The notes under the pieces were generated by a model that searched no databases, had not been told where the DNA came from, and saw nothing but the letters and a program-made list of their open reading frames with translations. A stretch of 64,000 bases of DNA from Parafrigoribacterium mesophilum (GTDB lineage: Bacteria > Actinomycetota > Actinomycetes > Actinomycetales > Microbacteriaceae): the NCBI RefSeq assembly GCF_039652555.1, contig NZ_JBDJAF010000003.1, positions 124,001-188,000 on the forward strand, written 5' to 3'. The translations under genes and the position numbers were made by a program. Shown here piece by piece: positions 47,606 through 56,568 of this stretch. Position 1 is the stretch's first letter; each line of letters opens with the position of its first letter.

Positions 47606-48259
47606 TTGGCACTGAATATCCCGGGGCGAGTCGTGGTTTTCGACTACGGCGAGGTGATCTCGCTCAGTCCGAACGAATCGGACCGCGCGGCGCTGCTGGC
47701 CGTGGCTGAGGCGGAACCCGAGCCGTTCTGGCGGTCGTACTGGGCGCACCGCGACGATCTCGATCACGGCGTGCTGAGCATCAGGGACTACTGGAAACGC
47801 ATCGGCGATGACCTGGCGCTGCCCTTCAGCGAGTCCCGCATCCAGCAGCTCTGGCTCGCCGATTTCCGCAGCTGGCTCAGCGTCAACCCGGATACCTTCG
47901 ACGTGCTCGCCGACTTGCATGCCGGAAACACCAGAATGGCCATGCTCTCGAACGCCGGATTCGACTTCGGCAGTCCGTTCCGGTTCTCCCCGATGGCGAG
48001 GTTCTTCGAGAGGGTGTTCATCAGCGCGGAGCTGGGGATGCGCAAGCCCTACCAGGAGATCTTCGACGAGGTCGCCGAAGAACTCGGAATCGTCCCGGCC
48101 GACATGATCTTCATCGACAACAAGCAGGAGAACGTGGACGGCGCCGCGTCGCTCGGCGCGACCAGCCACCTGTTCGTCACCGTCGAGGGGCTGCGTGACT
48201 TCCTCGGCGGGCTCGCCGTCCCCAGCGGCAGCCGGTCGGCGCGCGCCGCGTTTCTCTAG
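47606..48259 (+). CDS. HAD-superfamily hydrolase
   Basis: 217 residues from a TTG at 47606 with GAAGGGCGG seven bases upstream; ATG 47585 is in frame but covers that site. HAD motif I is FDYGEVIS, where the usual second Asp (DxDx) is Gly-Glu, motif II is MLSNAGFDFG, and the Lys and acidic motifs are KPYQEIF and IFIDNKQENVDGA. It resembles HAD subfamily IA proteins with DYGEV/DFGGV starts, common in actinobacteria, whose phosphatase activity is uncertain. Its stop shares CTAG with the stop of the convergent CBS gene. Confidence 0.83.
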   Translation: MALNIPGRVVVFDYGEVISLSPNESDRAALLAVAEAEPEPFWRSYWAHRDDLDHGVLSIRDYWKRIGDDLALPFSESRIQQLWLADFRSWLSVNPDTFDVLADLHAGNTRMAMLSNAGFDFGSPFRFSPMARFFERVFISAELGMRKPYQEIFDEVAEELGIVPADMIFIDNKQENVDGAASLGATSHLFVTVEGLRDFLGGLAVPSGSRSARAAFL

Positions 48260-49299
48260 GAGCGGCGGCGGGTCGCATCCTGCACTTCGCCGACCAGTTC
48301 CTCGATGATGTCCTCGAGGAACAGCACCCCCCTGGTGGTTCCCGCCTCGTCGAACACCCGGGCCAGGTGCACGCCGAGCCGGCGCATGCTCGTCAACGCG
48401 TCCTCGAGGTCGGTGCCCTCGAAGATGGAGATGAGCTGCCGGATGCGCTTCGGCGGCACAGGTTCGCCGAACTCCTCGGTGCCTTCCAGGTCGAGAACGT
48501 CCTTGAGGTGCAGGTAACCGGTCGGCTCGTCGCGCTCGTCGACCAGGACGTAACGTGAGAAGCCGTGCTGGGCGACGGAGCGCTCCACATCGGCCGGAGT
48601 GGCCGCCTCCGACAAGCTGATCAGGTCCGGCATCCGCACCGCGATGTCGGACACCTTCTTCACACTGAACTCGAACGCCGCGTTGAGGGCGCCGATGCTG
48701 TCGGTGAGCACTCCGGCCTTGGTGGATTGCGCGACGATGTTCGCCACCTCGTCGACCGTGAATGCGCTGTTGGCCTCGTTCCTCGGCTCGACGCGGAACA
48801 GCCTGACCACCCCGTTGGCCGTGGCGTTCAACGCCTGGGTGACCGGCCGCAGCATCGTCGCGAAGAACACGAGCGGTGGTGCCAGGAACAGCGCCGCACG
48901 ATCGGGGACGGAGAACGACAGGTTCTTCGGCACCATCTCCCCGATCACCACGTGCAAGAACGACACGATCACGAGCGCGACGATGAACGCGATCGTCGCC
49001 GTGGCCGCATCCGACAGCCCGATCATGGTCAGCGGGATCTCGAGGATGTGGTGGATGGCCGGCTCCGACACATTAAGGATCAGCAGCGAGCACACGGTGA
49101 TGCCCAGTTGGCTGGTCGCCAACATCAGCGTGGCGTGTTCCATGGCCCACAGTGTGGTTTTCGCGGACTTGTTGCCGGATTCGGCGCGCGGCTCGATCTG
49201 CGACCGGCGGGCCGAGATCACGGCGAACTCCGCGGCGACGAAGAAGGCGTTGGCGATGAGCAGGATGCCCAGCCAGGCGATGCCCCACCACTCGTTCAT
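48256..49299 (-). CDS. CNNM/CorC-type membrane protein with CBS domains (short form)
   Basis: 347 residues. A CNNM/DUF21 membrane domain (NAFFVAAEFAVISARRSQIE, SLLILNVSEPAI, VSFLHVVIGEMVPKNL) occupies residues 1-190. A CBS pair follows (FSRYVLVDERDEPTGYLHLKD, GVLFLEDIIEELVGEV). The terminal CorC_HlyC domain present in the upstream paralogue is missing. Such proteins are linked to magnesium or cobalt transport; the name hemolysin is historical. It overlaps the upstream paralogue by 4 bases (ATGA), so the two likely form a heteromer. Confidence 0.88.
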   Translation of the reverse strand: MNEWWGIAWLGILLIANAFFVAAEFAVISARRSQIEPRAESGNKSAKTTLWAMEHATLMLATSQLGITVCSLLILNVSEPAIHHILEIPLTMIGLSDAATATIAFIVALVIVSFLHVVIGEMVPKNLSFSVPDRAALFLAPPLVFFATMLRPVTQALNATANGVVRLFRVEPRNEANSAFTVDEVANIVAQSTKAGVLTDSIGALNAAFEFSVKKVSDIAVRMPDLISLSEAATPADVERSVAQHGFSRYVLVDERDEPTGYLHLKDVLDLEGTEEFGEPVPPKRIRQLISIFEGTDLEDALTSMRRLGVHLARVFDEAGTTRGVLFLEDIIEELVGEVQDATRRRS

Positions 49300-50639
49300 C
49301 GTTTCGCCGCCGGCTCGAGCCCTGCGGGGCCGATCTCGGGTTCGTTCGGGGTGAACCGAACCCGGTCGATGCGTCGGCCGTCCAGCCGCTCCACGCGGAA
49401 GACCCCGGCTGGCACCGAGACGGTGTCTCCGACCAGCGGCAACCGGCCCAGCTGGCTCATGATGAAGCCGCCGATGGTTTCGTAGGGGCCGTCCTCCGGC
49501 ACGCTGACTCCGGCACGCTCGAGAAGCTCATCGGGGCGCAGGATGCCGGGGAAGGTGACCCAGTCCCGGGAGCGCACCACGCCCACTCTGGCGCGGTCGT
49601 GTTCGTCGGCGACCTCCCCGACGAGTTCCTCCACCAGGTCTTCCAGGGTGGCGACTCCGGCCGTGCCGCCATACTCGTCGACGACCACGGCCATCTGGTA
49701 GCCGCGACCGCGTAGTTCGCCGAGCAGCACGTCGAGTTTCATGGTCTCCGGCACCCGCAGCGCCTCGGATTGCAGCGCCGCCACCGGCACGTCGGAGCGC
49801 TTCTCCCGCGGCACGGCGATCGCCTGCTTCACGTGCACCAACCCGACGACGTCGTCGATGTTGTCGTCAGTGACCGGGAACCGGGAGAAACCGGTTTGCT
49901 TGGCCAGGTCGATGACGGCCTGGGCGGGGTCGCTGCGATCCACGCTCGCCATGCTCAGCCGGGGCGTCATCACGTCGTCCGCCGTGTGCCGGCTGAACAC
50001 GAGGGTGCGGGAGAGCAGGGTCGCCGTGTCGACATCGAGGCTGCCCTCGCGGGCCGACCGGCGCACCAGGGAGCGCAGTTCCTCGGCGGTCCTGGCCGAT
50101 GACAGCTCTTCCTTCGGTTCGATGCCGAGGGACCTCAGGATGAGGTTGGCGGTGTTGTTGAGCAGCAGTACCGCCGGCTTGAACACAACGGTGAACGCCA
50201 CCTGGAATGGGATGACGAGTTTGGCCGTCGCCAGCGGGAGCGCCAGCGCGAAGTTTTTCGGGACCAGCTCGCCGATGATCATGGAGACCAGGGTGGCGAT
50301 CACCACGGCGGCCACCGTGGCGATGGCGGCCACGGCGACCGGGGCCAAGCCCAGGTCGGACAGCACGGGGCGCAGCAGTCCACTGAACGCCGGCTCCATG
50401 GTGAACCCGGTGAGCAGGGTGGTGAGGGTGATGCCGAGTTGGGCACTCGACAGGTGGGTGGAGGTCACCTTCAGCGCACCGATGGACTTCGCCAGGCCAC
50501 GCTCGCCACGGGCCTCACGGGCTTCGAGATCCGACCGGTCCAGATTGACCAGCGAGAACTCGGAGGCGACGAAGAAGCCGGTGCCGATGGTGAGGAGGAT
50601 CCCAACGCCCAGCAGAACTAATTCATGCACCGGGAACAC
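49296..50639 (-). CDS. CNNM/CorC-type membrane protein with CBS and CorC_HlyC domains
   Basis: 447 residues from a GTG at 50639 (a GTG three codons later is possible; neither has a ribosome site). DUF21 membrane domain: GTGFFVASEFSLVNLDRSDL, QLGITLTTLLTGFTMEP, IIGELVPKNFALALP. CBS pair: VMTPRLSMASVDRSDP, FSRFPVTDDNIDDVVGLVHV and MAVVVDEYGGTAGVATLEDL. C-terminal CorC_HlyC domain: GVSVPEDGPYETIGGFIMSQL and VPAGVFRVERLDGRRI. It likely acts in divalent cation efflux with the shorter paralogue downstream. Upstream is repeat copy 3. Confidence 0.9.
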   Translation of the reverse strand: MFPVHELVLLGVGILLTIGTGFFVASEFSLVNLDRSDLEAREARGERGLAKSIGALKVTSTHLSSAQLGITLTTLLTGFTMEPAFSGLLRPVLSDLGLAPVAVAAIATVAAVVIATLVSMIIGELVPKNFALALPLATAKLVIPFQVAFTVVFKPAVLLLNNTANLILRSLGIEPKEELSSARTAEELRSLVRRSAREGSLDVDTATLLSRTLVFSRHTADDVMTPRLSMASVDRSDPAQAVIDLAKQTGFSRFPVTDDNIDDVVGLVHVKQAIAVPREKRSDVPVAALQSEALRVPETMKLDVLLGELRGRGYQMAVVVDEYGGTAGVATLEDLVEELVGEVADEHDRARVGVVRSRDWVTFPGILRPDELLERAGVSVPEDGPYETIGGFIMSQLGRLPLVGDTVSVPAGVFRVERLDGRRIDRVRFTPNEPEIGPAGLEPAAKR

Positions 50640-50714
50640 CGACGCAGCGACGAGAAGGGGGGTCGTCCATTATTCGACCGAGTATATCCGGCTCCCCTGC
50701 AACATCCGTCCCCA

Positions 50715-50796
50715 CCCGTTTCAAGGAGTTTCTGTCACCGACGGCACCGGATACCGGGATGCGGGTGCCCGAAGTACAGAAACTCCGTGAAACGGG
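50715..50796. repeat. Inverted-repeat element, copy 3
   Basis: Left arm CCCGTTTCAAGGAGTTTCTG plus T (50715-50735) and right arm, reverse complement CCCGTTTCACGGAGTTTCTG plus T (50776-50796), differ at one base. The loop has the GGCACC/GGTGCC inner repeat. Same length (82) as copies 1 and 2. It lies between the guaB1 3' end and the CBS operon start, about 80 bases from guaB1 and 75 from the GTG start. Confidence 0.85.
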
Positions 50797-50842
50797 ACGG
50801 GGGCGGGGTGGGCATGAGACGGGACGGGCGAGGAGTGCGGAT

Positions 50843-50876
50843 GCGGGGTACGGGGTACGGGGTACGGGGTGCGGGG
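50843..50876. repeat. Tandem GGGGTAC heptamer, about 4.5 units
   Basis: Three perfect GGGGTAC units, then GGGGTGC and GGGG, end exactly at the guaB1 stop codon. The plus strand has five G4 runs spaced by three bases, so a G-quadruplex is possible on that strand. Confidence 0.8.
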
Positions 50877-52316
50877 CTACCAGCCGACCGGGAGGGCCTT
50901 GCCCTCCTCGTAACCGGATGCGGACTGCAACCCGACCAGGGCGCGTTCCTGGAACTCGTCCAGGGTCGTCGCACCGGAGTAGGTGAACGAGGAACGCACC
51001 CCCGAGGTGATCATGTCGAGCAGGTCTTCCAGAGACGGTCGCAGCGGATCCAGGTAGATTTTCGAGCTTGAGATGCCCTCGGCGAACAGCGTCTTGCGCG
51101 CCAACTCATACGGGTCGAGTCGGTCGAACCGGTCCCGCACCGCCTTGGTGGAGGCCATCCCCCAGCTTTCCTTGTACACCCGGCCGGTGTCATCCGTTTC
51201 GAGCATGCCGGGTGCCTCGATCGTGCCGGCGAACCAAGACCCGATCATCACGGATGCCGCGCCGGCCGCGAGCGCCAGCGCCACGTCCCTCGGGTAGCGC
51301 ACCCCGCCATCCGCCCAGACATGGGCGCCGAGCGAGCGCGCCGCTTCGGCGGTCTCCAGCACTGTGGAGAACTGCGGGCGGCCCACCGCGGTCATCATTC
51401 TCGTGGTGCACATGGCGCCCGGTCCGACACCCACCTTGATGATGTTCGCGCCGGCTTCGACGAGCTCCGTCACGGCCGCGGCGGTCACGACGTTGCCTGC
51501 GACGATCGGAACGGACAGGTTCAGGCCGGCGACGATGCCGATGGCGCGCAGCATCGCGCTCTGGTGGCCGTGCGCCGTGTCGAGCACCAGCACATCGACA
51601 CCGGCGGCGACCAGCGCCCGCGCCTTTTCTTCGACGTCCCCGTTGATCCCCAACGCGGCGGCCACCAGCAGGCGACCGCCGGCATCCACGGCCGGCTGGT
51701 ACAGCGTGGAACGCAAGGCACTCTTGCGGCTGAGTGTGCCGACCAGCACCCCGCGCCGCAACACCGGCGCGAATTCGAGGTCGGCGGCGACCATCAGATC
51801 GAAGGCGGCTCGCGGCTCGGTCACGTCGTCGGCATCGATGGATGCCAGTCGCTCCTGGACCAGATCGCCCAGCCGGGCATCCGGCAGCGCGCTGCCCAGG
51901 GCGTTGGCGGAGATGCAGCCCAGCACGTCGCCGTCGGCATCCCGGACCACGATGCCGTGACCGGCCACCGACGGCACCAGCCGCAACGCGGCGGCCACGG
52001 TCTGCTCCGGACCGAGCACGATCGGCGTGTCGAAGCCGACCGGCTGCTCCTTGACCCAGCGGATGGCGGTGTCCAGCTCTTGCAGGTGCAGGTCCTGGGG
52101 CAAGACTCCCATCCCGCCACGTCGGGCCAACGTCGCGGCGAGCCGCGGCCCGGTGACGGAGTTCATGTTGGCGGACACGATGGGAATGGACATCCCGGTG
52201 CCGTCCGACGGCGCCAGCGACACATCGAGTCTGCTGCCGACGCTGGAACGTCCGGGGATCAGGAAGACGTCCGAATAGGTCAGATCGTGCTCCGGCGTCG
52301 CGTCGTAAAACTGCAT
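50877..52316 (-). CDS. guaB1: GuaB1-type IMP dehydrogenase-related protein (GMP reductase-like)
   Basis: 479 residues from ATG 52316; the open frame to 52736 lies over kgd and is rejected. The IMPDH fold shows YSDVFLIPGRSSV, SIPIVSANMNSVTGPR, a CBS pair (residues 95-220), DTAHGHQSAMLRAI, and the catalytic Cys in VGPGAMCTTRMMTAVGRPQ, followed by VWADGGVRYPRDVAL. The ARPQ-like flap differs from true GuaB. Mycobacterial GuaB1 has been shown to act as GMP reductase, so conversion of GMP to IMP is the best guess. A leaderless -10 box precedes it, and it is divergent from kgd. Confidence 0.88.
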   Translation of the reverse strand: MQFYDATPEHDLTYSDVFLIPGRSSVGSRLDVSLAPSDGTGMSIPIVSANMNSVTGPRLAATLARRGGMGVLPQDLHLQELDTAIRWVKEQPVGFDTPIVLGPEQTVAAALRLVPSVAGHGIVVRDADGDVLGCISANALGSALPDARLGDLVQERLASIDADDVTEPRAAFDLMVAADLEFAPVLRRGVLVGTLSRKSALRSTLYQPAVDAGGRLLVAAALGINGDVEEKARALVAAGVDVLVLDTAHGHQSAMLRAIGIVAGLNLSVPIVAGNVVTAAAVTELVEAGANIIKVGVGPGAMCTTRMMTAVGRPQFSTVLETAEAARSLGAHVWADGGVRYPRDVALALAAGAASVMIGSWFAGTIEAPGMLETDDTGRVYKESWGMASTKAVRDRFDRLDPYELARKTLFAEGISSSKIYLDPLRPSLEDLLDMITSGVRSSFTYSGATTLDEFQERALVGLQSASGYEEGKALPVGW

Positions 52317-52323
52317 GTTTTTA

Positions 52324-52329
52324 AAGGTA
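52324..52329 (-). promoter_or_regulatory. -10 box of leaderless guaB1
   Basis: TACCTT on the minus strand, seven bases (TAAAAAC), then ATG 52316. Confidence 0.45.
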
Positions 52330-52448
52330 GTGCCTGGGGCTCCGGTCGGCAGGGGGGTTGCAAACCGATTAAGCTTGGTAGGTGTGTGACCAGCAAGGGT
52401 CGCGCACACTGATCCAAGACAGAAGCAACGGAAAGTGGGCGGTGGGCT

Positions 52449-55400
52449 TTGTCTAGCCAAGTAACCGGGGTGGAGTCGCAGGACGCATCCTCGAACGAGT
52501 TCGGAGCCAACGAGTGGCTCGTCGACGAACTCTACGAGAAATACATCGTCGACAAAAACTCCGTCGCCCAGTCGTGGTGGCCCATCCTGGAACGCTACCG
52601 TCCGGTAGACACCACCGAGGCCACGGCGGGACTCCCCGCCGACGGTACCGCCGCCGCATCTCAGGCGCCGGCCGCCCCCGCCGCAGCACCGCAGGCCGCT
52701 GCAGCACCGCAGGCAACTGCCGCACCGCAGGCACAACCGACGGCACCGGCCGCTCCGGCAGCGCCGGCCTCACCCACGGCGACCAGCGCTCAGCCGGTGG
52801 CCCGGACCACGTCCATCGAGCCGAAGCCGCAGCCGATCCCCGCCGAGGCTCCCCGCACCACCGCGCCGGCCGCCGCGGATGCTTCCGCGGGTCAGGCCGA
52901 GCCCGAAAGCACCGTGACCCCGATCCGCGGCATGGCCAAGGCCCTGGTCACGAACATGAACGCGAGCCTCACGGTTCCCACCGCGACCAGCGTGCGCACG
53001 ATCCCCGCGAAGCTGATGATCGACAACCGCATCGTCATCAACAACCACCTCAAGCGCTCCCGCGGCGGCAAGGTCTCGTTCACCCACCTGATCGGCTGGG
53101 CGCTCATCCAGGCGATCAAGCAGTTCCCCAGCCAGAACGTCTACTACGAGGAGATCGACGGCAAGCCGTCGGTCGTCGCGCCGACCCACACCACGCTGGG
53201 CCTGGCCATCGACATCCCGAAACCCGATGGCAGCCGCGCCCTGCTGGTGCCCGGCATCAAGCGTGCCGACACCATGGGCTTCGGCGAGTTCATCGCCGCC
53301 TATGAGGAATTGGTCGCCAAGGCGCGCACCAACAAGCTCACCGCCGACGACTTCGCCGGCACCACCGTCTCGCTGACCAACCCGGGCGGCATCGGCACCG
53401 AGCACTCGGTGCCACGCCTGATGCGCGGCCAGGGCTGCATCATCGGCGCCGGCGCCCTGCAGTACCCCGCGGAATACCGCGGCGCCTCCGTGAAGACGGT
53501 CGTCGACCTGGCGATCGGGCAGACCATCACGCTGACCTCCACCTATGACCACCGGGTCATCCAGGGCGCCGGTTCCGGCGAGTTCCTCAAGATCGTGCAG
53601 GAGCTGCTCACCGGGGAGCACGGCTTCTACGAGGAGATCTTCGCCGCGCTGCGCATCCCGTACGACCCGATCCGCTGGGGCATGGACATCAGCGTCGACC
53701 TCGCGGACGATGTCAGCCGGGCCACCAGGGTGCACGAGCTGATCAATTCGTTCCGGGTGCGCGGCCACCTGATGGCCGACATCGACCCGCTGGAATACCG
53801 CCAGCGGATGCATCCGGACCTGGACATCTACAAGCACGGACTCACCTTCTGGGACCTGGACCGCGAGTTCGTCACCGGCGGCTTCGGCGGCCGGCGCAGC
53901 GCCAAACTGCGCGACATCCTGGGCATCCTCCGCGACTCGTACTGCCGCACCGTCGGCATCGAGTACATGCACATCCAGGACCCGGAGCAGCGGCAGTGGA
54001 TCCAGGACCGCGTCGAGCGGCCGTACTCCAAGCCCGGCCACGACGAGCAGATGCGCATCCTGGCCAAGCTCAACGAGTCCGAGGCGTTCGAAACCTTCCT
54101 GCAGACCAAATACGTCGGCCAGAAGCGGTTCAGCCTCGAGGGCGGCGAGTCCACCATCGCACTACTGGATGCCATCCTGCAGGGCGCCGCGGACGAGAAA
54201 CTCGAAGAGGTCGTCATCGGCATGGCCCACCGCGGCCGGCTCAACGTGTTGACCAACATCGCCGGCAAGACCTACGGCCAGATCTTCCGCGAGTTCGAGG
54301 GCACCCAAGACCCCCGCACCGTGCAGGGCTCCGGCGACGTGAAATACCACCTCGGCACCGAGGGCACCTTCACGGCCGCCAACGGCGAGCAGGTGCCGGT
54401 GTACCTGGTGGCGAACCCGTCGCACCTGGAAGCCGTTGACGGCGTCATGGAGGGCATCGTCCGCGCCAAGCAGGACCGCAAGCCGATCGGCAGCTTCCGG
54501 GTGCTCCCCGTGATGGTGCACGGCGACGCGGCGATGGCCGGCCAGGGCGTCGTGGTCGAGATCCTGCAGATGTCCCAGCTGCGCGGCTACCGCACCGGCG
54601 GCACCATCCACATCAACATCAACAACCAGGTGGGCTTCACCACCTCGCCGGATGAAGGCCGCACCTCGGTGTACTCCACCGACGTGGCCAAGACCATCCA
54701 GGCGCCGATCTTCCACGTGAACGGCGACGACCCGGAGGCCGTGGTGCGCATCGCCGAACTCGCCTTCGCGTTCCGGCAGGAGTTCCACAAAGACGTCGTC
54801 ATCGACCTGATCTGCTACCGCCGTCGCGGCCACAACGAGGGCGACGACCCCTCGATGACGCAGCCGCTGATGTACAACCTGATCGAGGCCAAGCGCAGCG
54901 TGCGTACCTTGTACGCCGAGGCGCTCGTCGGCCGCGGCGACATCACCGAAGAGGAATACGACGCCGCCCACCAGGACTTCCAGGACCGCCTAGAGCGGGC
55001 CTTCGCGGAGACCCACGCGGCGCAAACGGCATCCATCCCGATCATCGTGGACGGAAACGTCGCCGTGAACGATCTGGAGTTGCCGCAGTCCCAGCGTGAC
55101 GCTGGCGCCGGCGAGCCGGAGAGCACCGGCGTGGACACCAGCATCATCGAGCTCATCGGAGACGCGCACGACAACGCGCCGGCCGGCTTCACGGTGCATC
55201 CCAAGCTGCAGGCGCTGCTGAAAAAGCGGGTCGGCATGAGCCGCAACGGTTCGATCGACTGGGCGTTCGGCGAACTGCTGGCGTTCGGCTCGCTGCTGCT
55301 GGAGGGCACACCGGTGCGGATGGCCGGGCAGGACACCCGTCGCGGCACGTTCGTCTCCCGGCACGCCATCCTGCACGACCGCGGAAATGGCCAGGAGTGG

Positions 55401-56276
55401 TTGCCGCTCGGCAACCTCAGCGAGAAGCAGGCTAGGTTCTGGATCTACGACTCGCTGCTGAGCGAGTACGCCGCCCTCGGCTACGAATACGGCTACTCGG
55501 TGGAACGGGCGGATGCGCTGGTGCTGTGGGAAGCCCAGTTCGGCGACTTCGCCAACGGCGCCCAGATCATCGTCGACGAGTTCGTCTCCAGCGCCGAGCA
55601 GAAGTGGTCGCAACGCTCCGGCGTGGTGATGCTGCTGCCCCACGGCTACGAGGGTCAGGGCCCGGACCACTCCTCGGCACGCATCGAGCGGTACCTGCAG
55701 CTGTGCGCGGAGAACAACCTCACCGTCACGCATCCGTCGACGCCCGCGTCGTACTTCCACCTGCTCCGTCGTCAGGCCTACGCCCGGCCGCGCCGCCCGC
55801 TCATCGTCTTCACCCCGAAGTCGATGCTGCGCCGGCGGGATGCGACCAGCGCCATCGCCGACTTCACCTCGGGTAAGTTCGAGACGGTCATCGACGATGT
55901 CAGGATCCAGGATTCCGCCGCCGTGAAGCGGGTCGTGCTCACCTCGGGCAAGCTGTACTGGGACCTCAACGCGGAGGCGCTGAAGCGCGAGGCCGCCGAT
56001 GTCGCCCTTGTGCGGTTGGAGCAGTACTACCCGCTGCCGATCGAGGAAATCCTCGCCGTGCTGGCCCGGTACCCGTCCGCGGAAATCGTGTGGGCGCAGG
56101 AAGAGCCGAACAACATGGGTGCATGGCCGTTCCTGCTTCAGGAATTGGCGCCGCTGCTCGGAGGGCGCCCGATCACCGGAGTGAGCCGACCGGCCTCCGC
56201 GTCACCGGCCACCGGATCGACGAAGCGCAGCGCGCAGGAGCAAGCCGACGTCATTGCCAGGGCACTGACCATCTAG
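52449..56276 (+). CDS. kgd: Multifunctional 2-oxoglutarate metabolism enzyme (E2-E1 fusion)
   Basis: 1275 residues from a TTG at 52449. Residues 14-50 are the short E1 N-terminal helix (NEWLVDELYEKYIVDKNSV). Residues 58-150 form an Ala/Pro/Gln-rich linker. Residues 155-400 are an E2 acyltransferase domain with the catalytic YDHRVIQGAGSGEF near 366. Residues 420-1275 are the ThDP-dependent E1 with GDAAMAGQGVVVEIL near 694, GGTIHININNQVGFTTS and GYEGQGPDHSSARIERYL. There is no lipoyl domain. The actinobacterial enzyme joins 2-oxoglutarate decarboxylation to succinyl transfer, in a complex with the pyruvate dehydrogenase E3/E2. It is divergent from guaB1 with a 132-base gap. Confidence 0.96.
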   Translation: MSSQVTGVESQDASSNEFGANEWLVDELYEKYIVDKNSVAQSWWPILERYRPVDTTEATAGLPADGTAAASQAPAAPAAAPQAAAAPQATAAPQAQPTAPAAPAAPASPTATSAQPVARTTSIEPKPQPIPAEAPRTTAPAAADASAGQAEPESTVTPIRGMAKALVTNMNASLTVPTATSVRTIPAKLMIDNRIVINNHLKRSRGGKVSFTHLIGWALIQAIKQFPSQNVYYEEIDGKPSVVAPTHTTLGLAIDIPKPDGSRALLVPGIKRADTMGFGEFIAAYEELVAKARTNKLTADDFAGTTVSLTNPGGIGTEHSVPRLMRGQGCIIGAGALQYPAEYRGASVKTVVDLAIGQTITLTSTYDHRVIQGAGSGEFLKIVQELLTGEHGFYEEIFAALRIPYDPIRWGMDISVDLADDVSRATRVHELINSFRVRGHLMADIDPLEYRQRMHPDLDIYKHGLTFWDLDREFVTGGFGGRRSAKLRDILGILRDSYCRTVGIEYMHIQDPEQRQWIQDRVERPYSKPGHDEQMRILAKLNESEAFETFLQTKYVGQKRFSLEGGESTIALLDAILQGAADEKLEEVVIGMAHRGRLNVLTNIAGKTYGQIFREFEGTQDPRTVQGSGDVKYHLGTEGTFTAANGEQVPVYLVANPSHLEAVDGVMEGIVRAKQDRKPIGSFRVLPVMVHGDAAMAGQGVVVEILQMSQLRGYRTGGTIHININNQVGFTTSPDEGRTSVYSTDVAKTIQAPIFHVNGDDPEAVVRIAELAFAFRQEFHKDVVIDLICYRRRGHNEGDDPSMTQPLMYNLIEAKRSVRTLYAEALVGRGDITEEEYDAAHQDFQDRLERAFAETHAAQTASIPIIVDGNVAVNDLELPQSQRDAGAGEPESTGVDTSIIELIGDAHDNAPAGFTVHPKLQALLKKRVGMSRNGSIDWAFGELLAFGSLLLEGTPVRMAGQDTRRGTFVSRHAILHDRGNGQEWLPLGNLSEKQARFWIYDSLLSEYAALGYEYGYSVERADALVLWEAQFGDFANGAQIIVDEFVSSAEQKWSQRSGVVMLLPHGYEGQGPDHSSARIERYLQLCAENNLTVTHPSTPASYFHLLRRQAYARPRRPLIVFTPKSMLRRRDATSAIADFTSGKFETVIDDVRIQDSAAVKRVVLTSGKLYWDLNAEALKREAADVALVRLEQYYPLPIEEILAVLARYPSAEIVWAQEEPNNMGAWPFLLQELAPLLGGRPITGVSRPASASPATGSTKRSAQEQADVIARALTI

Positions 56277-56286
56277 CCGACGACCG

Positions 56287-56324
56287 GCCCGCTCATCGAC
56301 GGGCGGGGCGCCTTCGCCGGCGCC
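56287..56324. terminator. Two hairpins between convergent kgd and rsrA
   Basis: GCCCG/CGGGC (56287-56304) and GGCGCC-TTCGCC-GGCGCC (56307-56324) lie in the 52-base gap between convergent genes. GC-rich stems without U-runs fit actinobacterial bidirectional terminators. Confidence 0.45.
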
Positions 56325-56328
56325 TCGC

Positions 56329-56568
56329 TCAGCCGACTCGGGTCTTGCGCAGGCTCAGCAGCACCTGGGTGCGCAGGTCGGCTGGGGCCTTCTCGGCGCA
56401 GGCGCGTCGCACCTTTTCGGTCAGCACAACACCGACATGGTGTTCGCCCTCGCAGTCGTGGCAGCTTGCGAGGTGCTCGACGATGTCGTTGAGTTCGCCG
56501 CTGGCCAGTTCGTTGTGCAGGTACTCTTCCAGTTCTGCTTTCGCTTTTTCGCAACCGCAATCGGTCAT
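56329..56568 (-). CDS. rsrA: Mycothiol-system anti-sigma factor (ZAS family)
   Basis: 79 residues. The zinc-binding anti-sigma motif is H32-x3-C36-x2-C39 (EHLASCHDCEGEH), with an N-terminal Cys pair (CGC at 4-6) in the position of the RsrA Cys11 ligand. In Streptomyces RsrA, thiol oxidation makes a disulfide, expels zinc and frees the sigma factor. Its ATG overlaps the sigma stop as ATGA, ensuring equal synthesis. C-terminal residues (LRTQVLLSLRKTRV) form the last helix. Confidence 0.93.
   Translation of the reverse strand: MTDCGCEKAKAELEEYLHNELASGELNDIVEHLASCHDCEGEHHVGVVLTEKVRRACAEKAPADLRTQVLLSLRKTRVG

Noticed and set aside
48256..50639. Hemolysin toxins
   Set aside because: The proteins have DUF21, CBS and CorC_HlyC domains, which are linked to metal transport; there is no toxin or secretion feature.
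21884..50796. CRISPR repeats
   Set aside because: The repeated arms at three distant sites are inverted pairs, not direct repeats with spacers, and no cas genes are present.
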